This document shows positions 1 to 9,167 of a DNA stretch of 48,631 nt, piece by piece. Both the position numbers and the translations under genes were made by a program. Position 1 is the first letter of the stretch. Each line of letters starts with the position of its first letter. The notes beneath the pieces were generated by a model, which was not told where the DNA came from, did no database searches, and saw only the letters and a program-made list of their open reading frames with translations. This stretch comes from Fuerstiella sp. (GTDB lineage Bacteria; Planctomycetota; Planctomycetia; Planctomycetales; Planctomycetaceae). The DNA lies in assembly GCA_029941865.1 (NCBI GenBank), contig JAPYTO010000021.1, forward strand, positions 1 through 48,631, read 5' to 3'.

Positions 1-3000
1 GGTGTTCACCGGCCTTGAACGGAAGATCCAGCAGCGACAAAGCGAACATCACTTCGGTGAAATTCCTGGAGGCTTCCGGCAGATGTGATGAGAAGAACGG
101 ACGGTCCCCTTTGTGAGATGCATAGTCAGCCCAGAAGGAATTCACCGTCACAAGGCCGGCATTCTGAGCTGTCATTGCTGTCTTGTAGTAGTTGTTTTCT
201 GCCCATTCCTGAGTCTTTTCGGTCTGACGGAACAGGACACTGAGTCTCTTCCCGGCAATGCTGTCGTCGAAGAATCGTTCGCTAAGCAATTCCGCCGATT
301 TGCGTCTTAGCCCGTCGCTCAGCTGCTTCTTCCGAAACATCAGTTCCGGCGTTTCCTCGGCTTCCAGGTCCCTCAGCAGCAGACGACTGAAATTCAAACT
401 ATCAGCGGCGCCTTTGGGCCCGGAAAGGCGACCGAATCTGACACCGGCGTCCTTGGCGTCAACGTCCAACACTTGAAGGCCCCAGCCCATGACCTGTGAG
501 TTCAATGCTGTGCCGAACAACAGCTCCGTACGGGTCGTGTCCGGAGCCAACATGTCCAGCTGTTCGCGAATGTACCGAGCAGCGATTTGACGCTCGGCGG
601 CGATCCGTCGTCCCAACAATGCTTTTTCCACCGTGTTCAGGCGCTGATAACGCCATGGTGTCAGGTATTCGCGGAGGTCCTCTTCAAGCAGCCATTGGTC
701 AAGGAATGTTCTGTCCAGTTTGTTGGCCAGATACGGTTTGACAATGTCGTTAAAGAACTTCGGGTCGCGGCGTGCAATGAAGAAGTTCAATTCGTGACAG
801 GCGAACTGAGAATACAATTCCTGCTTTCGTTCCTGCTTCAGTTCCGGCCACGTCAGGATGAATCGAAACTCCGCCAGCTTTGCGTCCTGCAACAGCGACT
901 GATACAGCTGGTAGACACCGGCCAGGTCATCGTAGATCTGATAACGGGAAGTCGTGATGTCCGGAATGCGGAACTCGCCTTTCGCCGGAACGACATCAAT
1001 CTGTTTCTGTTGCGAAAAATGTTCGTCAACAGGAAACGCTTCGGCCAGCCGTTGATCAATGACCTGCGGCGACCGGTCGGGAAGTGAATAACTGCGATAC
1101 ACCGTATTCAGGGGGTCAACCGCCACAATATGCACATGCTGATGCGTGCCCAGAGCATCCAGATCCAACGTCACGAAACCGTCTTCATCGATAATCAGAT
1201 TCGTGGCCAGCATGGCGTGCTGAGCCATAAAATCAAGATTGGCGAAGTCGCCCTGCGGCCCGGCTTTCTGTTTAGCTTCCTTGTCCTTCGCCGCGGACGA
1301 TTTGGGAGCTGCCGCTGCCGGTGCAAAGACATCGCCAGCTTCAGCATCCTTGCGTTCCGTCTGTGTCGACCGCACCGCCCACGGGTTCAGCAGAATCTCC
1401 GGACGGGCATTCATGTTGCCAGGATATTTTTCGGACAGCCGTCGATCCAGAATATAACGATACTCGTCACCGATTTTGCGGCCCTGTGCATACACAGACA
1501 GCGGATCGAAATGCTGCTGAACCACAACACCTGGATTCAGTGTACGGCTGAGTTTTGCGAAGTGCGAAACGGCTGGCACGAAGTTGTTGGCAAAAATGTG
1601 CACACGTGCAAATTTGGTGGCGTTTGCGACTTTGATTTTCAGATGATCTTTTTCTTTCTGCACAGAACTGACATGCAGCGGAGCCAGCCGTCGCTGTTCC
1701 AGAACTCGTGAATTTCCGATTCGGTGGTGGCCGAGTTTACGGCCCGTAGTCAGCCGAATCAGAATCCGGGTGCCCGCATCACGCAGCAGAAAGCTGTAGT
1801 CACCGGCCGGCAGTCCCTTGATCTCTACGAAGCCGCTTTTCACGCGGACCGCGTCAAACCGGTCCGCGAAATACTGGCCACCTCGCAGTTCGCACAGCGA
1901 GACATCTGTTCGTGACGGCTTGCCGTCCGGCAACAGACACGGAATTTTAACGGTCGACCGTGCCTCGGCATGCACGACTCGGTTGTGATCGATCTGATCG
2001 GTGCCGATCTGCCACGTCCGCTGCACACCGTTCGTCAGCTTTGCCGTGATGGACGTGATGTCGGTCAGCCGACCGAGGTCGACTTGACCGTCCGCGTTCG
2101 ATCGCAGCGAAACATTCACGGCCCGGCTGAAGTCACGGTGATTGACGGTAAACTGAACGGGGCGAAGCTTCTTCCGTTCGCCCGTGCGACCACGCACTTC
2201 AACGATGTACCGATTGTCCACCTTCAGCAGATGAGCGACCTCAATCTTTTCTGTTCGATCAACGGCATTGACAACAAACGAGTCGCCAATAGACAGAGTC
2301 ATGTCCTTAGATTGACTCTGTTTTCTGACTTCAGCCGTTAGTGTGAACGTAATCGAGGACAGACGATCCGGCACCAGAAACTCGTGCTCCGATTCACGAT
2401 CTTCCGCCAGTACAAAGTCCGTGACGGTGGACGTCGTGGACACTTCGTCGTGGTTCATGGACGCGACGTCTAACCGGACGTTCTTCAGCAGGTCCAACGA
2501 CACGGGCGTGCCGTTCAGCAACAACTGAGGCCGGACGATGACTTTGGCTTTCCTCAGTCGCACCAGTGACTGCCGGTCGACAAGAATCCCTGCACGCAGC
2601 TCGTAGTTTTCTGACTGATGCGGAAATTCCCCCAGCGTGGAAAAGCCGTCCGACGAAACGACGACGGTCCGGCGTCCGGGACTTGTCGAAAACGGAACAA
2701 TCGCAGTTCCGTCCTTGTCCGCTTTATATTGCTGACCGCCCAGTGTCACGGTCGGCGATTCGGCGGCCTTGCCGTTTTCGTCGAACACCTGGAATTGCTG
2801 TCCGACTGGGGTTGTCGACACGACAAACCTCAGCTGTCCCTTGCGAATCAAGGCCCGGCTACTGTGTCCGTTGCCAATAAAGTCAATCACGTAAGTCCCG
2901 CGTTTCGCGAGTTGCGGAAACTCAAAGTGACGTCGCACGCGCCGCAGCGGAGGTTCGGCGTACTTCACGGTTTCTTCTGAGTTGGCCACAAGGCCGTCCA

Positions 3001-3917
3001 GATCAATGTCCGTGTTCACCTCGCGGCCAAAGTCGCGATAGAAGTTGGCGGTGTTGATCTGAAAAACCTTCACGATCAGAGTCGGCGCGTTCTTGATGTA
3101 AACATCCAGACTGACCGCTTCATCGGCTGCGAAATGAGTCCTGTTGGTCGCCGCGAAATCTATATCAACACGATCCCGCAGCGTTTGATAGTCAGCTGGC
3201 GGCAACAGCGAATACCATTGTTCCGGATTCCCCAGACCGTTGACGATTTTTGTTTCCGCCAGTCGCTGCGTCAGATACCTGTCGTTGAGGTACGGTTCAA
3301 ACTCGCGGGTGTTGTCTGCCTTGACCAGCAGTCTGTGCAGGTAGTCACGAATCAGCGGTTCATCGTTTCCAATCACCGGACAGCGAGTGAACGAATTGAA
3401 GTCGGCGGCCAGGTTGGCTGGGTAACGTTGAGACATAGGCTGCTTCATGTAGTCGCCGCTCATGTACGGCGCCGTTCGCGGCAGTTTGATGTATTGCAGA
3501 AACAGACCCTTGTCGTAGCTGTTGCGCGAGCGGTTGAAGTCCAGCCGCTGATACAGAACGTGCGCTTTCAGTGAGTTTTGCGAGGGCGAAAGTGCTTTGA
3601 CGAATTCCCACATCCGGTTCAGATGAGCGTCTTTTTCGGCGGCATTCTGAGCAACATTCACGTCATTGTCGGGGGCCAGACGCTGTAGCCACGTATTGAC
3701 AAATACCGATTGATCCCGCAGCTTGGGCATAAGTCTGAGTATTCTGATAGTGCAGACAGTGAAAATAGTAGTACTCCTGCGTACCGGGAATCAGGTCCTT
3801 GAGAACCGTGTCCCGATCTTTGGCCAGAGCAAACCGTTCCAGAAACGTCCGATCCGCAAATGCGGCGTTGGGAAAGAATGCCGTCAACAGAATGCTTGCG
3901 ATGACGAATTGCCGCAT
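1..3917 (-). CDS. Giant secreted planctomycete protein, 3' end outside the window, with apparent frameshift
   Basis: An open frame runs leftward off the window, giving about 1306 visible residues. The ATG at 3917 follows a good Shine-Dalgarno (AAGGAG, about 6 nt away) and begins a signal peptide (residues 1-21, ending A-F-A). The N-terminal frame stops at about 3663, but a second frame, one base over, is open from about 3724 to position 1 and reads naturally from the first (…NTQTYA then KLRDQ…). The switch is at the GGG triplet 3725-3727, so one extra base explains it. The body is all-beta in appearance, with Ig/macroglobulin-like segments (for example around residues 270-330, with the sequence LDVYIKNAPTLIVKVF), then a Lys-rich linker near residue 885 and an alpha-helical part. 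I see no thioester motif or catalytic signature. It is probably periplasmic or surface-located; function unknown. The frameshift could be a sequencing error, a pseudogene lesion or, less likely, recoding. Confidence 0.8.
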
Positions 3918-4355
3918 ATTTATGCTCCTTACTCTGACACAACCACAGAATGGTCTGAGTTTACGAATGGCTACCGCATGTCTGATTTTCGTATTCGTGC
4001 CCCGCCGTGCCGTAACCGGCTGTCGGCCCACGAAAAATCGGCCGTGCGCAGGAAACGACCAGACGATACTGTTATTACGCACAGGCATTACAGCAGGCCT
4101 GGTGAGTCCGTACCGTCAGATCAACCCCTCTTGAGTAAAGCACTTCCACGGGCGGAATGGGTCAACAAAACCGGAACAATTGCTCACGAATCGCGAAATT
4201 GTGCTTCCCACAGAAATCGCGAAGTTTCGGCCCAGCCGTGCGGAACACGTGGCTCAGGCGTCGGAGCCACGGCATATCAGTTTTTCAAACTGTCGAGCTT
4301 GAAGGGCAATTGCTTACGTACGCGCAAACAATCCGTCGCCCTGGGATCGGTCGCG
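3918..4355. other. Intergenic region, no gene seen
   Basis: About 440 bases separate the giant secreted gene from the cytochrome c gene; both are read leftward. It should hold the promoter of the secreted gene on its left side. Open frames crossing it on the plus strand have no Shine-Dalgarno site and no recognisable protein sequence. I see no repeat or RNA gene. Confidence 0.5.
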
Positions 4356-7301
4356 TCAGTTCGATTGACGAAAACTGTCGCTCAGGACGGTCTCGCGGAT
4401 CAACGCCTGCAGTCTGAAATTCTCAGCCGCAGTCTTGTTGACAATCGTGTCGATCGTCAGCGAATCCAAAGGATTGAGCTCTCTGGAGAGTGCGAATCGC
4501 AGCAAATGTGAGGTGAAGGCTTTGGCAAAACGCCTGTTTTCCTGGACCAGCGACTCCTTGAAACGGACAATGCCATCGAAGTCATATTTCTTCATCAATG
4601 TCCCGCTGGCGTCAACGTCTCTGCCATTTTCGTATTTGTCTCGCCAACGTCCTGTGATATCAAAGTTCTCAAGGGCAAAACCCAGCGGGTCCAGCCGTGA
4701 ATGACAACTGGCGCAATCCGGGCTTTCGCGGTGCTGCGCAAACTTCTCTCGGATGGTCAGCTGCTCTGAGCTCTGATCCTCATTCAACGGAGGAACATCA
4801 TTTGGCGGAGGAGCCGGAGGGTCGTTAAGAATCACTTCGATGATCCACGCACCGCGGGCGATGGGATGAGTTCGTTTCGGGCCCGAGGTCATGCTCAACA
4901 TTGCGGCATTGGTTATGACTCCGCCATAGCGTGGATCCGACGCGGCCACACGCTCAAAAGTCTGCGAACGCATTTTTCTGCGCATCTCGTCTTCGAATCT
5001 CTTTTCCGCACTCTTCCGCAGCTGTTCGGGATCCTGTGGTGCAGGGACGTTTTTCAGAGCGGCATCGGATTGCTCAAGCGACAAACTCAAAGCTTCCTTT
5101 TTCGCCTTCTGGTCGGGGGTTAATGCCTGCACTAATTCCTGGTTCGAGATGTAAAGATTATCCCCACTGGCTGATGAAGCGACTTCCGTGGCAGTCAATG
5201 CACGATTGTACAGGCGGGCCTTGTCCAGAGTTACAGTCAGGTATCTATTGCCACCCGCCGGCAAATGGCGCAAACCAAACAGGACGGACGTTTTGTTCTT
5301 CGGAAACGTGGCCGCACCCTTGCGATAAGGCTTGCCGTATGGAATTCCATTGCGGTACAGCGTGGTCGTTCCGTCTTCTGTGTAGACCATTGCCAGGTGC
5401 AGAACTTCATCGGTAGTGCTCTCCGGGATGGAGTCCGGGAAATCTTCCGTGCGGCTGAATCCGTTACTGCCGGAAATCCAGTGTTGGGGCTTTCGTTCAC
5501 CCAGCACGATCGTGTCAAAGAAGTCGCCGGGGCCCTGAATGCCCATCACGCCACCGCCACGCTGATTCAGATCAGGAACGCGGCACCACACCTCCAGAGT
5601 CTTCGCCGCCAGGTCGATGAGCAGTTCATTGCTTTGCAGATAGGATTTGTTGAGCACGACCATGCCATCCTTGAATTGGATTTCGCCGTGAGCAGTCAGG
5701 TCCAGCGAATTAGCGGAATCTTTCAGGTCACCATTGAACTCCCATGCCGCATAGGGCTTAAGGTCAACAGGCTTTGTTGCGCCGGGATTTTTTTCCAGTG
5801 CAGCCAGCAGTCGCGATCTCACCGGTTCGATCAGTGCCTCCAGTTCAGCCTCGGTTGTCCGAATGGCCGCGTCCAGCGCTGTGCGTCGCTCGTCATTGAT
5901 CCGATTCTCTGCGGCGATCCTGACGGCATCCACTTCCGGCGGTTTCAGGTCTGACGTGTACCAGGTCTTAAGAAACTCACTCTGATAGCTGAAGCTCGGT
6001 GAAATGAGTTCCACGATCGGCCGATCTTCGATGAAGACGGCATCAAACAGCAGCAGCGGTTCAAGCACCATTTGCAGACCGGCCGGGCTGTTCTTATTCA
6101 GGCTGAAGAATTTGTTCTTTTGAGGATCGGGAGTCGCAGCCAGAATGTTTTCCAGCTGCATCCACTGAGAAGGGAAGGTGTCCAGAAACCGTTCGATCCT
6201 GGAGTCGGCCAACATCCTGGTGATCGTCCTGCTGAGATTCTCAGGCTGGGAGAGTTCACCACTTTCGGCCAGTCGCAGAATTTCCAGGTCCGGGCCGCTA
6301 CCCCACAGAAAAAACGACAGGTCGGAAGCGAGTTCGAATTGATTGTCTTTGCCATCTTCGGCCCCGGATCGATAAAGAAACAGGGGTGAGGACAGTGCTG
6401 CGGATGCAACTTTTTTCATGGTGTCGGTAAACGACACTCCCTGATCGATTTTCGCCAAAGCATAGGCCGTGTAGCGGTCGAGTGTTTCGCCATCGACCGG
6501 ACAGCGAAAGGCGACTCTGAGAAACTGATCAAGTCTGGTTCGGATCTCGTTCTGAACGTCATGATCGTCCATCCGCTCTTTGAAGAAGTCGTCCCAGACA
6601 CCAACGTTCTGTTGGTTGAAGTCCGGGCTTTCCAGAATGGACACGCTAAGCCGCAGGAACGCATCCAGCAATAATGGAGAAAGTGTCAGCTGGTTTGCCT
6701 GGTTGTCGAAACCATGCGACGCTCGCAGATCTTTAGGAAAGGCGTTCACCTCTCTGAAGCCCGCTGCGGGGCTCAGCGACAGGGACACCACGTTGACTTT
6801 GTCCGGCATTTTGTGAGATCCGGAACTCAGGTAATCCCCACGCCGGGTCATCAGCTTTTCGGGCAGCGGGAACACATCAAGCTTCAACTGAAACAGATCT
6901 TTGACCGAATTGTTGTATTGAAACCGATTCAACCGCCGTACCTGCAGCTGTTTCACTTCGCTGCCCGACACAGACTCCCGCAGCATCGTCTTCAAATCTG
7001 CCAGAAGCCTGGTGCGCACCGCTTCGCCAAGTTCCTGTTCACCTTCGGGCGGCATATTGTTGGCACCAATGGTCTCGATCATTTTTTCGATCAGCTCAGG
7101 CTGCTTAAGAAATTGATTCGCCGTCGTGATCTGCTGAAAGTTGACCTCGCCATTCACTTTTTTGTCACTGTGACACTTTGCACATTTTTCAGCAAGAAGC
7201 GGCTTGAGGAACTGATCGAAGTCGCTGGCCGCACTCTCCGGCACGACGGTGCTGAGCCACAGCAGCAGGCAAATTCGACAAATGAACTTATTCTCAGGCA
7301 T
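4356..7301 (-). CDS. Planctomycete cytochrome c protein (PSCyt1/DUF1592 family) with LamG insertion
   Basis: A secreted c-type cytochrome-like protein of about 981 residues. The start is placed at the ATG at 7301 because a signal peptide follows directly and a GAGG lies about 10 nt upstream; the longer frame to 7481 would overlap the upstream gene. Order of parts: signal peptide; heme motif CAKCH at residues 40-44 (PSCyt1); DUF1587 near 120; DUF1595 near 280-340; DUF1592 near 345-500; a laminin-G-like beta sandwich near 555-740; DUF1588 near 810; a second heme motif CASCH; DUF1585 at the C-terminus. The family is common in Planctomycetes and nearly always sits beside a DUF1552 gene, as here (133 bases upstream). 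A periplasmic redox role coupled to polymer use is inferred from heme and LamG, not shown. The substrate is unknown. Confidence 0.93.
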   Translation of the reverse strand: MPENKFICRICLLLWLSTVVPESAASDFDQFLKPLLAEKCAKCHSDKKVNGEVNFQQITTANQFLKQPELIEKMIETIGANNMPPEGEQELGEAVRTRLLADLKTMLRESVSGSEVKQLQVRRLNRFQYNNSVKDLFQLKLDVFPLPEKLMTRRGDYLSSGSHKMPDKVNVVSLSLSPAAGFREVNAFPKDLRASHGFDNQANQLTLSPLLLDAFLRLSVSILESPDFNQQNVGVWDDFFKERMDDHDVQNEIRTRLDQFLRVAFRCPVDGETLDRYTAYALAKIDQGVSFTDTMKKVASAALSSPLFLYRSGAEDGKDNQFELASDLSFFLWGSGPDLEILRLAESGELSQPENLSRTITRMLADSRIERFLDTFPSQWMQLENILAATPDPQKNKFFSLNKNSPAGLQMVLEPLLLFDAVFIEDRPIVELISPSFSYQSEFLKTWYTSDLKPPEVDAVRIAAENRINDERRTALDAAIRTTEAELEALIEPVRSRLLAALEKNPGATKPVDLKPYAAWEFNGDLKDSANSLDLTAHGEIQFKDGMVVLNKSYLQSNELLIDLAAKTLEVWCRVPDLNQRGGGVMGIQGPGDFFDTIVLGERKPQHWISGSNGFSRTEDFPDSIPESTTDEVLHLAMVYTEDGTTTLYRNGIPYGKPYRKGAATFPKNKTSVLFGLRHLPAGGNRYLTVTLDKARLYNRALTATEVASSASGDNLYISNQELVQALTPDQKAKKEALSLSLEQSDAALKNVPAPQDPEQLRKSAEKRFEDEMRRKMRSQTFERVAASDPRYGGVITNAAMLSMTSGPKRTHPIARGAWIIEVILNDPPAPPPNDVPPLNEDQSSEQLTIREKFAQHRESPDCASCHSRLDPLGFALENFDITGRWRDKYENGRDVDASGTLMKKYDFDGIVRFKESLVQENRRFAKAFTSHLLRFALSRELNPLDSLTIDTIVNKTAAENFRLQALIRETVLSDSFRQSN

Positions 7302-7434
7302 GAACAATAACCTCGGACACTTTAATGCGTGTTGCACGCACCTTAGCGGCGACCAAACGGGGATGACGGGGAAACAACGGGTGGGTATAACGGTTTTGCG
7401 AGCGGTCGTGTGAATCTGGTTGTGACGGTGCTGC

Positions 7435-8799
7435 TCAGGTCCACAGATCAGAGACAACACCTGTACTGTCTGCGTACTCATCGATTTTCAGCCCCATCAG
7501 TTGAGCCAGGGTCAGCCACATATTGGAGTTCAGTGTGCCGCTTTTGCACTGGATGAAGCGACCTTGTTTTAGCTGGCCCTGGCCATTCCCGGCAACGATC
7601 AGCGGCAGGTCAAAATATTGATGAGTGGCCCCATCTCCCAGGCCCGCTCCATAGGTCACGATGGAGTTGTCCAGCAGCGAACTGCCATCGGACTCCTTGA
7701 TGGTCTTCATACGGGACAGGATGTAGCTGTATTGCTGCATGTGAAAGATGTCGATTTTCTGAAGTTCTTTGTAGCCGTCACCTTTTTGATTATGCGTCAT
7801 GTTGTGGTGCTGCACCGGTTTGTCAAAAACGCCCTCGTAACGCAACGACGCGTCCCACCGTTCGGGACCGACCATAAACGTGCAGACGTTCGTGATACCC
7901 ATCTGCAGAGCCAGCAGCATCAAATCGGCCTGCAACTGAATATACTCGCCTCTGGGCAGGACTTCGTTTTTAGGTTCTTTGATGTCAGCGCTGGCAACCA
8001 GCTTTTGCAGTTTCGCGATTCTGGTTTCGATGTCACGAATCATCTGCATGAATTCGCCCAGCGTCCGGCGATCATCACGACCCAGTTTCCGGGACAGGGT
8101 TTTGGCATCAGCGAGCACCAGGTCTGTGACATCCGTCACGTGATTCCGGTAACTATCCGCCATAAACAGCCGGTCGTACAGCTTCCTGGGGTCCTTGATG
8201 GACGGGGCAATTTTATCCGGCCCATACCATGAGATATTGTTGAAGTAGATGGACTCTTTCCCCGCCGTGAAGCCGTTGCAGCTGATCTCCAGAGTCCTGA
8301 AGACGGTTGACTGGCCAACATGGTCGCCAATCACCTGATCCAGGCTCCTTCCGTTGGGGTGTCGAATGCCTTGCTCTTCGGCCTGAACAGGTGACAGGCT
8401 GGTCAGATAACATGATGCGCCCTGAGCATGGACGTCCTGGCCATTCTTGAAAGTACGGTCCAACCCCGTCACCAGTGTGATGTCTTTGCTGTGTTCGGAC
8501 AGCGGCTGCATCGTCGAGGTGAGTTCGAGCGGATAAATGCCGGGGCTGTTGTTATGCCTCTGTTCGGCCTTGGTCTTGTCAGCATTGAATCCGCCGACAA
8601 AACCTGGCAACGTTCCGTCTTCTTCACCAGGAAAGAAACAGCGGCGAACAAGGCCATTGGGGACATACATCATCACCAGTTTCTTACTGGGCTTAATCCC
8701 TGTCGGGCGGGCATCCATTGCGCCCGCAATCGAATGCAGGAATGGCAATGTCAGGATGGCCCCTTTGGCCTTCAGGAATTTTCTTCTGGAGATACTCAT
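7435..8799 (-). CDS. DUF1552 family secreted protein
   Basis: About 454 residues. I place the start at the ATG at 8799, which gives a twin-arginine-like N-terminus (SRRKFLKAKG followed by a hydrophobic stretch and an A-x-A type end); the open frame begins 16 codons earlier without a better ribosome site. The rest matches the DUF1552 family: a segment of the type KLVMMYVPNG near residue 42, conserved tracts around YLTSLSP and GHGA-like loops, and a C-terminal part resembling sulfatase-type (alkaline-phosphatase fold) proteins such as DUF1501. I see no formylglycine-type CxPxR site. It is the upstream partner of the cytochrome c gene and is probably co-transcribed with it. DUF1552 proteins are thought to work with PSCyt1/DUF1592 proteins, but their reaction is unknown. 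Confidence 0.92.
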   Translation of the reverse strand: MSISRRKFLKAKGAILTLPFLHSIAGAMDARPTGIKPSKKLVMMYVPNGLVRRCFFPGEEDGTLPGFVGGFNADKTKAEQRHNNSPGIYPLELTSTMQPLSEHSKDITLVTGLDRTFKNGQDVHAQGASCYLTSLSPVQAEEQGIRHPNGRSLDQVIGDHVGQSTVFRTLEISCNGFTAGKESIYFNNISWYGPDKIAPSIKDPRKLYDRLFMADSYRNHVTDVTDLVLADAKTLSRKLGRDDRRTLGEFMQMIRDIETRIAKLQKLVASADIKEPKNEVLPRGEYIQLQADLMLLALQMGITNVCTFMVGPERWDASLRYEGVFDKPVQHHNMTHNQKGDGYKELQKIDIFHMQQYSYILSRMKTIKESDGSSLLDNSIVTYGAGLGDGATHQYFDLPLIVAGNGQGQLKQGRFIQCKSGTLNSNMWLTLAQLMGLKIDEYADSTGVVSDLWT

Positions 8800-8957
8800 T
8801 GAGTTCGCTTCACGTATGAATTCGACATTGGAAATGAACCCTGACACAGGTGGCCACGACCATCGTGAGATTATCCTGTTTCAAGCACCCACCGGCAAGG
8901 GCCAATAATGGTGCCGGGCCGTGAGGGTGCAGTAACGGATTTTGGTATTGGACGGGT

Positions 8958-9072
8958 GGGTGGCCGGCGGCTGGACTGAGCCTGCGAAGGAAGCCCCGGG
9001 GTTTCACTCGTCCCTCGCTCCAACCACCGGCCACCCTCGCGATTTCACAACATTCCGTGACTGCACCCGGCC
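8958..9072. repeat. Dispersed imperfect-palindrome element, copy A
   Basis: The element opens with GGGTGGCCGG at 8958-8967 and closes its hairpin with the reverse complement CCGGCCACCC at 9027-9036. Pairing continues inward (CGGCTGGA against TCCAACCA, wobble-tolerant; then GCGAAGGA against TCCCTCGC) to a CCCCGGGG centre, so the arms are about 39 bases long. A tail containing TTTCACAACATTCCG follows. A second copy lies at 29214-29320 with the same order of segments. The sequence has the look of a REP- or MITE-like element moved in trans; no coding function. Confidence 0.85.
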
Positions 9073-9089
9073 GTGATCACATCGCGAAC

Positions 9090-9152
9090 GTTGCACAACA
9101 ACCGCGGCATGCTGTTGTTCAGATCACGAAAATTCGCAGGCTGTTGTGCAAC
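9090..9152 (-). terminator. Inverted repeat downstream of the GH2 gene
   Basis: GTTGCACAACA at 9090-9100 is perfectly complementary to TGTTGTGCAAC at 9142-9152, with a 41-base spacer. It lies 16 bases past the GH2 stop codon on the leftward strand, so a role in transcription termination or 3'-end protection is likely. There is no clear U-tract, and the spacer is long for a classical intrinsic terminator. Confidence 0.4.
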
Positions 9153-9167
9153 TCTGACCGTGCTCGC

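Larger units (their letters stand above)
8800..9167. other. Intergenic region with two inverted-repeat structures
   Basis: About 370 bases lie between the GH2 stop (9168-9170, read leftward) and the DUF1552 start at 8799. It holds a long dispersed hairpin element (8958-9072) and a separate 11-bp inverted repeat (9090-9152), listed individually. No credible coding frame is present; the minus frame at 8810-9034 is the translation of the repeat itself. Confidence 0.6.

Noticed and set aside
3723..4511. A 262-residue plus-strand frame across the gap between the first two genes
   Set aside because: It overlaps two genes on the opposite strand, with composition like a shadow frame.
7302..7481. N-terminal extension of the cytochrome c gene to 7481
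   Set aside because: It would overlap the DUF1552 gene by 47 bases and hide the signal peptide behind 60 residues without meaning.
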